A stretch of DNA of 45,647 bases, taken from NCBI GenBank assembly GCA_047639475.1, contig JBLIOD010000017.1:1-45647 (forward strand), read 5' to 3'. Source of the stretch: JAAELZ01 sp047639475 (GTDB taxonomy: Bacteria > Pseudomonadota > Gammaproteobacteria > Arenicellales > Poriferihabitantaceae). A program made the position numbers and the translations under genes. Position 1 is the stretch's first letter; the number at the start of each line of letters is the position of its first letter. The notes beneath the pieces were generated by a model. The model was not told the DNA's origin and ran no database searches. It was given only the letters and a program-made list of their open reading frames with translations. Of this stretch, positions 8,471 through 16,365 are shown piece by piece.

Positions 8471-8496
8471 TAATGTACGCGTAATTAACTACATTA
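8471..8496. promoter_or_regulatory. Candidate LysR operator, TAATGTA-N12-TACATTA
   Basis: TAATGTA (8471-8477) and TACATTA (8490-8496) are exact inverted repeats with a 12-base spacer in the interval between lysR and the exported hydrolase gene. The form fits the LysR consensus of interrupted dyads containing T-N11-A. It sits about 60 bases upstream of the hydrolase start. Confidence 0.5.
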
Positions 8497-8555
8497 CGTT
8501 CCTGAACTGAATCCAGCACACAAGTGCCACCTTAAAACTTTTAGAGAACACCATC

Positions 8556-9548
8556 ATGAAAAACAAAACATCTAACCTCCTAGTCTCTGCAGTCGTATTG
8601 TCTGCGGTCGCTGGGATCACACCGCTGTCCATTCAAGCAGCTTCTGAAGCATCGCAATCAATTGCCAGTGATAACCGTATTACTGATACCCGATTTCGCA
8701 GTATGGAAATTCAAGGTATCGATATTGCCTACCGTGAAGCGGGAGACCCGTCAAATCCTTCGCTTGTGTTGTTGCACGGTTTCCCCACTTCAAGCCACAT
8801 GTATCGTGAACTGATGCCACAACTGGCGGATAAGTATCACGTAATCGCACCTGATTACCCAGGGTTTGGCGCGAGTGCAATGCCAGCATTGGGTGAGTTT
8901 GACTATTCATTTGCCAACTTTGCCAATGTCGTCAATGAATTACTTGAAAAGAAGTCTGTTGATAAGTACGCCATGTACTTAATGGATTATGGCGCACCCG
9001 TGGGCTTTCGCTTATTTGCCAAGCACCCAGAACGTGTCACGGGATTTATCATTCAAAATGGCAATGCCTATGACGAAGGACTAGAAACCTTTTGGGACCC
9101 GATCAAAACCTATTGGGCAGATGCCTCAACTAAGAACCGCGAAACACTACGTGATGCTTTACTGACTATTGATGCGACCAAATGGCAATGGACCCACGGT
9201 ATTCCTGAAAGCAACTTGGAATTAGTGAGCCCAGATAACTGGCACCATGACCAATACCTTCTAGAACGACCGGGCAACAAAGACATTCAACTTGCGATGT
9301 TCCTAAGCTATGCCACCAACGTTACGGAATACCCAAACTGGCAAGAATTGTTTCGTGCGCATCAGCCACCAGCACTGATTGTTTGGGGTAAAGGCGACTA
9401 CATCTTCCCTGAGTCGGGTGCGCATCCTTATGAGAGAGACCTTAAAACAGTAGAAAAGCACATTCTCGATGCAGGCCATTTCGCTTTAGAAACGCACTTG
9501 GAATTCATTAGCGAAAGAATGGACGCCTTTATGAAGCGGGTAAATTAA
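8556..9548 (+). CDS. Exported alpha/beta hydrolase, epoxide hydrolase/dehalogenase-like
   Basis: The 330-residue product has an N-terminal signal peptide with a hydrophobic core (NLLVSAVVLSAVAGITPL) and likely cleavage after SIQA at residue 28, so the enzyme is probably periplasmic. The hydrolase domain shows the oxyanion loop LLHGFPTSS (73-80), APDYPGFG, a nucleophile elbow with aspartate in YLMDYGAPVGF (D144), the acid in WGKGD (D281) and the base in DAGHFALE (H308). An Asp nucleophile with HGFP points to epoxide hydrolases or haloalkane dehalogenases rather than esterases. It is divergent from a LysR gene with a palindromic site between. An ECF sigma/anti-sigma pair follows on the same strand after about 90 bases. 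The substrate is not predictable. Confidence 0.85.
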   Translation: MKNKTSNLLVSAVVLSAVAGITPLSIQAASEASQSIASDNRITDTRFRSMEIQGIDIAYREAGDPSNPSLVLLHGFPTSSHMYRELMPQLADKYHVIAPDYPGFGASAMPALGEFDYSFANFANVVNELLEKKSVDKYAMYLMDYGAPVGFRLFAKHPERVTGFIIQNGNAYDEGLETFWDPIKTYWADASTKNRETLRDALLTIDATKWQWTHGIPESNLELVSPDNWHHDQYLLERPGNKDIQLAMFLSYATNVTEYPNWQELFRAHQPPALIVWGKGDYIFPESGAHPYERDLKTVEKHILDAGHFALETHLEFISERMDAFMKRVN

Positions 9549-9640
9549 TCGCCAACTTAAAGTAAGACTTTGCTTTTTGGTTTTGTGTAGCCGGGCCTAA
9601 TCTCGTCGGGTTCGGTTACTCACTTCCACCACCCTGTTAA

Positions 9641-10279
9641 ATGGAATCTATTGTGTATACAAACAACAAAACCGCTGATCAAAGCCCTAAGACCGTTTTC
9701 ATAAGGGATTTAAAATCTGGAAATGCCGACCGCTTCGAAACACTAGTAAGAGACAATGGCGGGCGCATGCTAGCGGTCGCACGGCGTTATCTACGCAATG
9801 AAGCGGATGCGCAAGATTGTGTGCAGGACGCGTTTATTCAAGCCTATAAAAACATTAAAAACTTCGAACAACGATCGTCGGTTGAAACCTGGCTACACCG
9901 TATTGTCGTCAACACCGCCTTGATGAAAATTCGTTCTACAAAGCGGCGCCCAGAGGATTTGATTGAAGATAAAGCCGAGCTATTTGACGACAATGGTATG
10001 CGCCTAGAGATGGAAGCAGAGATTAGCCTTTCAGTAGAAGAGGTGGTGGTTACAGAAGAAACACGAACGACCATACGACAGCATATCAACCAGTTACCAG
10101 AGACCCCATGTAAGCTATTATTGCTTCGTGATATTGAGGGCTATAACACTGAAGAAACCGCGAATTTATTAGGTATGACCGTGGGTAATGTAAAGACCGG
10201 GCTTCACCGAGCTCGTTTGTTACTTAAGAAAAGCTTACTAGAATTATCGAGTTTAGGTTTACAAGAGACTGCCGCATAA
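9641..10279 (+). CDS. ECF-type RNA polymerase sigma factor
   Basis: The 212-residue protein has sigma-70 region 2 at about residues 30-105 (DAQDCVQDAFIQAYKNIKNF, then TWLHRIVVNTALMKIRS) and region 4 at about 150-200 (INQLPETPCKLLLLRDIEGY, TANLLGMTVGNVKTGLHRAR). No region 3 separates them, as expected for ECF factors. A zinc-binding anti-sigma gene follows on the same strand, which is the usual pairing. A 19-codon ORF with a strong ribosome-binding site lies between the two. ATG 9641 itself has no clear Shine-Dalgarno. The neighbours suggest it responds to oxidative or electrophile stress. Confidence 0.9.
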   Translation: MESIVYTNNKTADQSPKTVFIRDLKSGNADRFETLVRDNGGRMLAVARRYLRNEADAQDCVQDAFIQAYKNIKNFEQRSSVETWLHRIVVNTALMKIRSTKRRPEDLIEDKAELFDDNGMRLEMEAEISLSVEEVVVTEETRTTIRQHINQLPETPCKLLLLRDIEGYNTEETANLLGMTVGNVKTGLHRARLLLKKSLLELSSLGLQETAA

Positions 10280-10296
10280 GGTTGCGAGGAAAGGCT

Positions 10297-10356
10297 ATGC
10301 ATAAATCACACTGCCATGCTGTAACCTTTTTAAACCAACGGCATCTAACCAACTAA
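10297..10356 (+). CDS. Possible 19-residue His-rich micro-ORF between sigma and anti-sigma
   Basis: ATG 10297 opens a 19-codon frame, MHKSHCHAVTFLNQRHLTN, ending TAA at 10356. AGGAAAGG lies immediately upstream at proper spacing, the best ribosome-binding site in this stretch. The anti-sigma gene starts 24 bases beyond its stop and has no Shine-Dalgarno of its own. The peptide has four His and one Cys. The AAGGTT and AACCTT segments at 10278 and 10323 could pair around it. It may be a translated leader tuning anti-sigma synthesis, or chance. Confidence 0.35.
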   Translation: MHKSHCHAVTFLNQRHLTN

Positions 10357-10379
10357 TAGCACTGTACCCATTAGCCCTT

Positions 10380-10679
10380 ATGAGCACTACAAATAGATCA
10401 AAGCCCAGCCCAATAGACAGCGTGGCCGAATACCAACAAACTACATTGAACTGCGAGCAGTTAGAAACTTTTATTGCAGATTACCTCGACGGAGAACTTA
10501 AACCCGAAACAAACAAAACGTTTGAGCAGCATCTTAATCGGTGTCCACCTTGCAAGGTTTATGTAGATAATACCCTTAAAGCTATACAACTATCTAAAGC
10601 CGCGCTCGTAACTGAACCTTCTAGGGAACACATGCCCGAAGCACTGATTCAAGCCATTCTCGCTGCGCAACTAAAGTAG
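10380..10679 (+). CDS. Zinc-finger (ZAS-type) anti-sigma factor
   Basis: The 99-residue protein has the putative zinc-finger of ZAS anti-sigma factors. Cys25 is followed by the helical stretch FIADYLDGEL, then H51-x3-C55-x2-C58 (EQHLNRCPPCKVY). No membrane segment follows, so it is a soluble, short anti-sigma like ChrR- or RsrA-type ZAS proteins. It would bind the ECF factor encoded just upstream and could release it when the zinc-thiolate site is oxidised. That mechanism is a family inference. Its start lacks a ribosome-binding site, so coupling to an upstream frame is possible. A rho-independent terminator lies 67 bases past the stop. Confidence 0.85.
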   Translation: MSTTNRSKPSPIDSVAEYQQTTLNCEQLETFIADYLDGELKPETNKTFEQHLNRCPPCKVYVDNTLKAIQLSKAALVTEPSREHMPEALIQAILAAQLK

Positions 10680-10745
10680 TTACAGGTTCAAAACCTAATT
10701 TAGCGCATTCGCCACTCCTTAAACTACCGCCTACACTTTCAAAGT

Positions 10746-10771
10746 AAAGCCAGCAAGTTTGCTGGCTTTTC
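10746..10771 (+). terminator. Rho-independent terminator after anti-sigma gene
   Basis: AAAGCCAGCAA and TTGCTGGCTTT form an 11-base-pair stem with a very short loop, followed by a short T run. It closes the sigma/anti-sigma unit before the barrel gene leader. Confidence 0.75.
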
Positions 10772-10910
10772 GGTTTGCCGCTTAATGCGTTTATTTTATT
10801 TAAAGAAGTTTTCCGTTTCGTGTAACCAATTTAGACCTAGCGACATCAAAGTAGTAACACAACCGTTATGTGTTTTATTTAAATACTCCTACTTAATTGA
10901 ACCTTTAATC

Positions 10911-11441
10911 ATGAAAAACTCAAACTTAACAAATACATTAATTGGCCTAACTGTACTGGCTTCCAGCGCGATCGCAACAAACGCTTATGCCGAAACCGGC
11001 CTTTATCTTGGCGCCTCTGCTTCACAAGCGTTTGTCAATGAACGCGGCCTTGACGATGACGATACCGGTGGAAAGGTTTTTGCCGGTTATAACTTCAACA
11101 ACTATGTTGGAATCGAAGGTTCATACTACGACTTCGGCGAAATCAGCAACGGCAATAGTGAACTAGCTATCGATGGCGTCAGTCTTGCGGTAGTCGGATC
11201 GCTACCGCTTTCAGCAAGGGTTTCTTTATTCGGTAAAGTAGGCGCTCACGACTGGGATACTGAAGCGACTGGTCCGATTGCAAGTCAATTGACTACTGAT
11301 GGTGACACAGATGCTTTCTACGGAATCGGTGTTAACTATAAGCTTAATAGCAATTGGGATATCCGCGGCGAAGTTGAACGTTACGAAGTGCAAGATATCG
11401 ATATGGACGTAGTTTCACTAGGCGTTTCATACAACTTCTAA
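10911..11441 (+). CDS. Outer-membrane beta-barrel protein, OmpA/OmpW-like small porin
   Basis: The 176-residue precursor begins with a signal peptide (MKNSNLTNTLIGLTVLASSA, cleavage after NAYA at about residue 27). The mature part has alternating strands such as GLYLGASAS, GGKVFAGYNFNNYVGIEGSYY, SLAVVGSLPL, VSLFGKVGAHDW, FYGIGVNYKL and WDIRGEVERYEV, and it ends in VSYNF with the C-terminal aromatic needed for BAM recognition. Length and strand number suit an eight-stranded barrel. I chose ATG 10911 because the signal peptide starts there; a longer upstream reading would precede it with unrelated residues. Its leader is shared with 4921-5061. Proximity to the ECF sigma factor suggests it may be one of its targets. 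Confidence 0.85.
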   Translation: MKNSNLTNTLIGLTVLASSAIATNAYAETGLYLGASASQAFVNERGLDDDDTGGKVFAGYNFNNYVGIEGSYYDFGEISNGNSELAIDGVSLAVVGSLPLSARVSLFGKVGAHDWDTEATGPIASQLTTDGDTDAFYGIGVNYKLNSNWDIRGEVERYEVQDIDMDVVSLGVSYNF

Positions 11442-11557
11442 CCCAGATGTCTAAAAGAATGTTGCTCGCAGTGTACTAGGTACTGCGAGCCAATTTTCTT
11501 CAGACCAGATAGCCTCTTTAACAATACACATATTCTCAGAGTGACAGGAGCCGCATC

Positions 11558-12163
11558 ATGACACATAAATTCGCAGAGATAGCTTTTACCGATGCCGTAA
11601 AGGACATTCAGCAAACCCAAGGCAGTCGCAGAGCTTATGCAAAAATGGAAGCACGCGCGGATTCCAACCATATTCTAGGTGAAGCTGAAAGTAGCTTCAT
11701 TGCTGACAGAGACAGTTTTTATATGTCGAGTGTCAGCGAAACGGGTTGGCCCTACTTACAACACCGAGGCGGGCCAGCTGGGTTTATGAAAGTAATAGAC
11801 TCCCACACACTCGGCTTTGCCGACTTCACCGGCAACCGTCAGTACGTTAGCACCGGCAACTTTGTAAATAATAACCGTGTTGCCCTATTTTTCATGGACT
11901 ACTTGAACAAGCGGCGTCTTAAGCTGCTCGGACGCGTTAAGGTAATCGGCGCAGAGGACAGCGCAAATTTAGACAAGTTAACTCCCGAAGATTATGAAGC
12001 GCGAATTGAACGAGGCTCCTTAATCAAAGTCGAAGCCTTCGATTGGAATTGCCCACAACACATCACGCCACGCTATACACAAAGCCAGGTAGAAGAAGTG
12101 ATTGCCTCCTTACAGGCCGAAATCAAAACCCTTAAGAGCAACCAACTACCCAAACAATTATGA
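11558..12163 (+). CDS. Pyridoxamine 5'-phosphate oxidase family flavoprotein
   Basis: The 201-residue product carries a split-barrel FMN-binding fold: DSFYMSSVSETGWPYLQHRG, FADFTGNRQYVSTGNF, NNNRVALFFMDY and RLKLLGRVKVI. This is the PPOX-like group (COG3576) whose members often have unknown substrates rather than making pyridoxal phosphate. A good AGGAG site precedes ATG 11558. Its TGA overlaps the ATG of the DUF1348 gene (ATGA at 12160-12163), so the two are translationally coupled. The flavoprotein gene at 12669 is probably in the same transcript. Confidence 0.85.
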   Translation: MTHKFAEIAFTDAVKDIQQTQGSRRAYAKMEARADSNHILGEAESSFIADRDSFYMSSVSETGWPYLQHRGGPAGFMKVIDSHTLGFADFTGNRQYVSTGNFVNNNRVALFFMDYLNKRRLKLLGRVKVIGAEDSANLDKLTPEDYEARIERGSLIKVEAFDWNCPQHITPRYTQSQVEEVIASLQAEIKTLKSNQLPKQL

Positions 12164-12638
12164 GCACTCCTATTGAAACCAAACCCCCTTTCCCACCTTT
12201 TAACTTAGAGACAGCTAGCCAAAAAGTACGGCTGGCAGAAGATGGCTGGAATGGCCAAAATCCGGAAAAAATAGCACTGGCCTATACGATAGATAGTCGC
12301 TGGCGAAACCGCGCTGGGTTTCCCGCAGGCCGAGCACAAATCATTGAGTTTCTCACCCTCAAATGGCAACGAGAGCAAGACTATCGGTTAATCAAAGAGC
12401 ACTGGCTTTAGCGGGCAACCGCATCGCCGTGCGCTTTGCCTATGAATGGCAAGATGCCTCTGCAAACTGGTTTCGCTCCTACGGTAACGAAAACTGGGAG
12501 TTCAATCCACAAGGGCTGATGCAAGTTCGCTATGCCAGCATTAATGACTTGCAGATAAAAGAAGCAGATCGGCTTTTTCGTTGGCCACAAGGCCGACGAC
12601 CTGATGATCACCCAGGGCTTAGCGGCCTAGGACTGTAA
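12160..12638 (+). pseudogene. DUF1348 / NTF2-like protein, frameshifted near 12404
   Basis: The first frame gives PFPPFNLETASQKVRLAEDG, YTIDSRWRNRAGFPAGRAQI and FLTLKWQREQDYRLIKEHW, typical of the NTF2-like DUF1348 family. The second frame continues AGNRIAVRFAYEWQDAS, WFRSYGNENWEF and RRPDDHPGLSGLGL. Adding one G at GG 12404-12405 joins them as KEHWALAGNRIA, a protein of about 159 residues, the normal family length. Everything else is intact, so a recent mutation or a sequencing error is likely. The family function is unknown. The gene overlaps the PPOX gene by ATGA and precedes the flavoprotein gene. Confidence 0.85.
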
Positions 12639-12668
12639 TTAAAACAAATCCATTTAGAAGGAACACCC

Positions 12669-14105
12669 ATGAAAACTAGAAACGTTGATGTCGCCATAAT
12701 TGGTGCTGGCTCTGCTGGCATGAATGCCCGCCGTGAAGTTGAAAAAGCAGGATTTGAACCACTTATGATTGAATCTGGTCATTACGGTACAACCTGTGCC
12801 AGAGTGGGGTGCATGCCTTCTAAATTACTGATCGCAGCTAGTGATATTGCTCACGAGATTAAAAGTGCACCCCTATTCGGCATAGAGTCCGGAGACGGGG
12901 TAAAAATAAATGGCACCGCTGTACTAGAACGCGTTCGCAGAGAACGAGATCGGTTTGTCAGTTTTGTGGTTGAAGATATCGAAGCACTACCCTATCAGCA
13001 AAGACTCTTAGGGTCTGCTCGATTCACTGGCCCTACCTCGCTGATGGTAGGTGAGCATACCGAACTTAAAGCTAACTCTATCGTCATAGCCACGGGTAGT
13101 TCCCCCGTCATCCCTCCACCGTTTAATACTTTGCAAGAGCATGTATTGGTTAATGACGATATTTTCGAACTAGAAGATATTCCAAAATCAATCGCCGTCA
13201 TCGGAACAGGCATCATCGGGCTTGAGCTAGGGCAAGCACTAAACCGCTTGGGCGCGGATGTCACTTTGTTCAATCCGGGTAATAGCGTCGGGCCACTTAG
13301 CGACCCAGAGGTTGAAAAAGTCGCACGCGAAATTCTGCAAGCTGAACTAAGCATTCAACTCGGTGTAAAAGTAATTTCAGCGACCGCTGTCAATGGCGGT
13401 GTAAAAATTGATTGGCTTGATCAACAAGGTAAAAGACAACAAGTGGTATTTGAAAAAGTATTGATAGCCGCTGGTAGAAAGCCGAATCTCAGCAGTCTAG
13501 ATCTCAACAAGGCTGGTGTTAACGTGAACGATCGCGGCCAACCAGAATGGGACCCAAGAACTGCGCAAGTAGTCAATTCAGCCATTTTTATGGCGGGCGA
13601 TGTCACCAATCATAACCCACTTCTACACGAAGCCGCCGACGAAGGCAGAATAGCGGGTATGAACAGCGCGCAATATCCTAACGTAAATGCGCATGTGCGG
13701 CGCACGCCACTCTCCATCGCTTTTACCGACCCACAAATTGCCATGGTGGGAACACATTATAAATATTTGGATTTACAGAGCGTTGAAATTGGCGAAGTTT
13801 CATTTAGTAATCAAGGCCGGTCCCGCGTAATGGGGAAAAACCAAGGTTTGCTACGCGTCTATGCTACTCGTCAATGCTGCACTATTCTCGGTGCGGAAGT
13901 CGTTGGCCCCAGAGCCGAGCACCTCGCACACCTTCTAGCAGTCATGGTTCAAGAACGAATGAGCGTTCACCGTGCACTGCAACTTCCTTTCTATCATCCG
14001 GTGATTGAGGAAGGATTACGCACAGCTCTGAGGGACTTGGCCAACCAACTGAAAATTACTGGTGATTGTCGCAATCAAGACTTCGCCATGATGCCAGGCA
14101 ATTAA
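12669..14105 (+). CDS. Dihydrolipoamide dehydrogenase-like flavoprotein disulfide reductase
   Basis: The 478-residue protein is a class I pyridine nucleotide-disulfide oxidoreductase. FAD binding is at IIGAGSAGM (10-18), the redox disulfide is C43/C48 in TTCARVGCMPSK, NAD(P) binding is at AVIGTGIIGLELGQAL (176-191), the second FAD motif is FMAGDVTNHNPLLHEAADEG (308-326), and the C-terminal dimer domain has His443-x4-Glu448 in FYHPVIEEGL as the base pair. The CARVGC variant differs from the CLNVGC of canonical Lpd. No lipoyl protein or 2-oxoacid dehydrogenase gene is nearby, so a role in pyruvate dehydrogenase is unlikely. Reduction of a small disulfide or quinone is possible. An AGAAGGAA site precedes the ATG. 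Confidence 0.88.
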   Translation: MKTRNVDVAIIGAGSAGMNARREVEKAGFEPLMIESGHYGTTCARVGCMPSKLLIAASDIAHEIKSAPLFGIESGDGVKINGTAVLERVRRERDRFVSFVVEDIEALPYQQRLLGSARFTGPTSLMVGEHTELKANSIVIATGSSPVIPPPFNTLQEHVLVNDDIFELEDIPKSIAVIGTGIIGLELGQALNRLGADVTLFNPGNSVGPLSDPEVEKVAREILQAELSIQLGVKVISATAVNGGVKIDWLDQQGKRQQVVFEKVLIAAGRKPNLSSLDLNKAGVNVNDRGQPEWDPRTAQVVNSAIFMAGDVTNHNPLLHEAADEGRIAGMNSAQYPNVNAHVRRTPLSIAFTDPQIAMVGTHYKYLDLQSVEIGEVSFSNQGRSRVMGKNQGLLRVYATRQCCTILGAEVVGPRAEHLAHLLAVMVQERMSVHRALQLPFYHPVIEEGLRTALRDLANQLKITGDCRNQDFAMMPGN

Positions 14106-14155
14106 ATTTTAAGTAACTTAGCACCATCGTATAACCTAAAGTTTAGAATATAAAT

Positions 14156-14476
14156 ATGACGAACTCAACTAATGGTATTCACCACCTAGGACTCACGGTA
14201 CCAAGTCTCAGCGCCGCGCGTGATTTCTTTGTCGATGCGCTAGGTTTTAAACAAGTAGGTAAAACCCCAGCCTATCCTGCAGTGATTGTTTCTGACGGGT
14301 CGGTTACGATTTCATTGTGGCAAGTTGAAGACAAACTCAAGGCAGTGCAATTTGATCGAAAATCCAATATTGGCCTTCATCACTTTGCCCTAAAAGTAAA
14401 TGATTTAAATGATTTGGCAGTTAAGCTTAAGAATCGTAACGACGTTGAAATCGAATTCGAAAGCATTTATGTCTGA
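14156..14476 (+). pseudogene. VOC (glyoxalase-like) protein, 3' end lost at IS junction
   Basis: The frame begins NGIHHLGLTVPSLSAARDFF, DALGFKQVG, then VTISLWQVED and NIGLHHFALKVNDLNDLAVK, the two halves of a vicinal oxygen chelate domain with metal-ligand positions His10 and, in the second module, HHFAL. The protein stops after 106 residues within EIEFESIYV, where relatives continue for about 20-25 residues with the last metal ligand (usually a Glu in a GIRVEF-like strand). The stop TGA overlaps the left inverted repeat of the IS4-like element, so the insertion or a later deletion removed the end. The missing end is not present beyond the right repeat. Confidence 0.7.
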
Positions 14477-14499
14477 CCCGAATGGCACTAAGTTAAGCC
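14476..14499 (+). repeat. Left terminal inverted repeat of IS4-like element
   Basis: The sequence includes CGAATGGCAC and AAGTTAAGCC. It pairs with 16016-16039 read on the other strand, with two mismatches in 24. Confidence 0.8.
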
Positions 14500-14553
14500 C
14501 GTTTTGCATGATATATCAGGCGCTTAAAAGTGGTTAAATTGGTATAATTTGCA

Positions 14554-16022
14554 ATGCAAAATACTACTCCATTGTTCCCTGGGTTTCACTTACCAACACT
14601 CCGAAGAACACCTCGCTCAGCCCGTCAAAAAGCGGTCGATGAGGTGGCTAAAATCAAGCAAAAATCATTCAGCGAAATGGCTGAACATCTCGCTCATATT
14701 GTTCCAACAGCAACCCTGATAAGGTCAACGACTGGTGCTATTAGCCGAAATAGGATTTTCAGCAAAGAAAATACTTTTTGGGCCTTTTTTCACAGATCCT
14801 AGACGCCGACGGAGGGTGCCAAGAGGTTGTTCGAAAGCTTCAGGCGGTTGCGGTGCAATGTACGCCAAACCGATGCCCTCATCATCAACCTCTGGGTACT
14901 TGCCAAGCATGTAAGAACTTATCGTTAACTGAGCTCGAGACGATACAGTCACAGATGTCCAAAAGGCGACTCGGTAAGGCACTAAGTCAATTGTAAGAAC
15001 GCCGAGTTATCGTTGCCGATGGGACAGGCCTCAGCATGGCGGATAGTGCCGCCAATCAGGAAATCTGGCCACAACAATTAAACCAGAAGCCTGGTTGTGG
15101 ATTTGCACAAGCACGCCTTTGTGCTTGTTTTGATTTGCAGTCTGGGATGCTTTCAAGTTATGAGCTGGGGAATAAGAAAAGTAGTGAAATTCCCTTGCTG
15201 CGCAGGCAATGGAAGCACTTCAACGACGGTGATATTTTCTTAGGAGATAAGGGTTTTTGTGGCTATTATGACATCTCGAACCTTGCTGACCAAGGTGTTG
15301 ACTCGGTAGTGACGGTTGCGAGAAGGAAGCCAGTGACGGCCGCTCAAGTGGATTGAGTTCTTGGTGAGGACGACCTACTTATCCATTGGAAGAAACCTGT
15401 ATTGAATAAAAGATCTAGTTATACCAAAGCTCAATGGGGGGCGTTACCATAGCGGCTCTGCATTCGACAAATCAGGGTAATCGTGGCGCAAAAAGGCTTT
15501 CGTACTACTCACTTTTATATTGCCACAACACTATTAGATGCTGAACTCTATCCAGCCGATGAGATCGCTGATCTGTACCTTCAACGGTGGGTTGTAGAGC
15601 TTTCGTTGCGTGATATAAAGACAACCATGGGCATGGATATCTTGCGCTGCAAGACACCGGATATGGTGCGCAAGGAAATCGTAATGCGTATGATTGTTTA
15701 TAACTGCATTCACCAGCTAATGTTTGAGTCAGCGCAACCGCTCGGCGCTGAATTAAGGCGCGTGAGTTTCAAGTGAAGTGTGCAAGCGATTAGGCAGTGG
15801 GAACCGCACCTAAATCGAGCTCGGTCGGGCCCTGAGGAGCGCCAGTGATTGTTGAATAACCTATATAAGCTGATAGCCGCACTATTCGTTCTGCATCGGC
15901 CTGGTAGAAGAGAGCCTAGAGCCGTAAAACGACGACCCAAACCCTATCAGTTAATGACCGCCCCTCGACACATAATGCTGGAGACTTATCATCGTGGGGA
16001 AAAGCCAGCTAAGCAGGCTTAA
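14554..16022 (+). pseudogene. IS4-family transposase, one frameshift and five in-frame stops
   Basis: Joined, the pieces read as one transposase of about 490 codons. The frame shifts by -1 in the T run at 14785-14790 (WAFF to SQILDADGG). In-frame stops lie at 14994 (TAA), 15354 (TGA), 15450 (TAG), 15774 (TGA) and 15846 (TGA). The DDE residues are visible: D in VIVADGTGLSMAD, D in FLGDKGFCGYYD, and the E-containing IS4 signature YLQRWVVELSLRDIK. The C-terminus LETYHRGKPAKQA ends at TAA 16020, inside the right inverted repeat. It cannot encode an active enzyme; mobility would need another copy in trans. Confidence 0.85.
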
Positions 16023-16039
16023 CTTGGTGCCATTCGGTT
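16016..16039 (-). repeat. Right terminal inverted repeat of IS4-like element
   Basis: On the minus strand it includes CGAATGGCAC and AAGTTAAGCC, matching the left end. The transposase stop codon lies within it. Confidence 0.8.
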
Positions 16040-16247
16040 ATACACCGAACAATTGGATGATGACTGGGTCGTTGAGAGACAGCTAGAGCACTGGAAGCAT
16101 AGCAAGCTAAAGGATGACCAATTGCGGGAGGTCACTCGGTTAATTGCTCAATCAGCAAGCTTGAAAAAGCACAATGAGGAAAGTCTAGTCCTTGCTCAAA
16201 CCATCGAACATGGAACTATAGACAAGATTATGGCTATGGATGATTAG
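16023..16247 (+). pseudogene. Orphan ORF fragment beside IS right end
   Basis: The frame is open from just after the transposase stop, through the right inverted repeat, to TAG 16247. The part beyond the repeat reads YTEQLDDDWVVERQLEHW, KLKDDQLREVTRLIAQSASL and IEHGTIDKIMAMDD, charged and helical, like the C-terminal end of a larger soluble protein. I do not recognise the family. The only internal start is TTG 16053, with no ribosome-binding site. It does not continue the VOC gene on the other side of the element. It is probably the 3' remnant of another gene joined here by deletion. Confidence 0.4.
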
Positions 16248-16365
16248 AGCTTGGGATGGCTGTGCTATCAGGGAAAATGAAAGCGCCCTAAACATTCTGA
16301 TGAATAAAGCCAGCCTTAGCGTATATTTACGAACGAATGTGCACAGTACCCTTAATTCGATCTGT

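Larger units (their letters stand above)
14476..16039 (+). mobile_element. Decayed IS4-family insertion sequence
   Basis: The element is bounded by inverted repeats at 14476-14499 and 16016-16039, 22 of 24 positions identical. Inside is a single broken transposase gene with the Y-(2)-R-(3)-E-(6)-K signature of the IS4 family. No convincing target duplication flanks the repeats, and the truncated VOC gene at the left does not resume at the right. That suggests a deletion or rearrangement after insertion. The element is about 1.56 kb. Confidence 0.8.

Noticed and set aside
10785..10910. Upstream extension of the outer-membrane barrel frame
   Set aside because: The residues ahead of ATG 10911 do not resemble a signal peptide, while a clear one starts at 10911. 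The region is the leader shared with 4921-5061.
14464..16050. Target-site duplication around the IS4 element
   Set aside because: Sequences outside the two inverted repeats (ending TCTG on the left, starting ATAC on the right) share no direct repeat.
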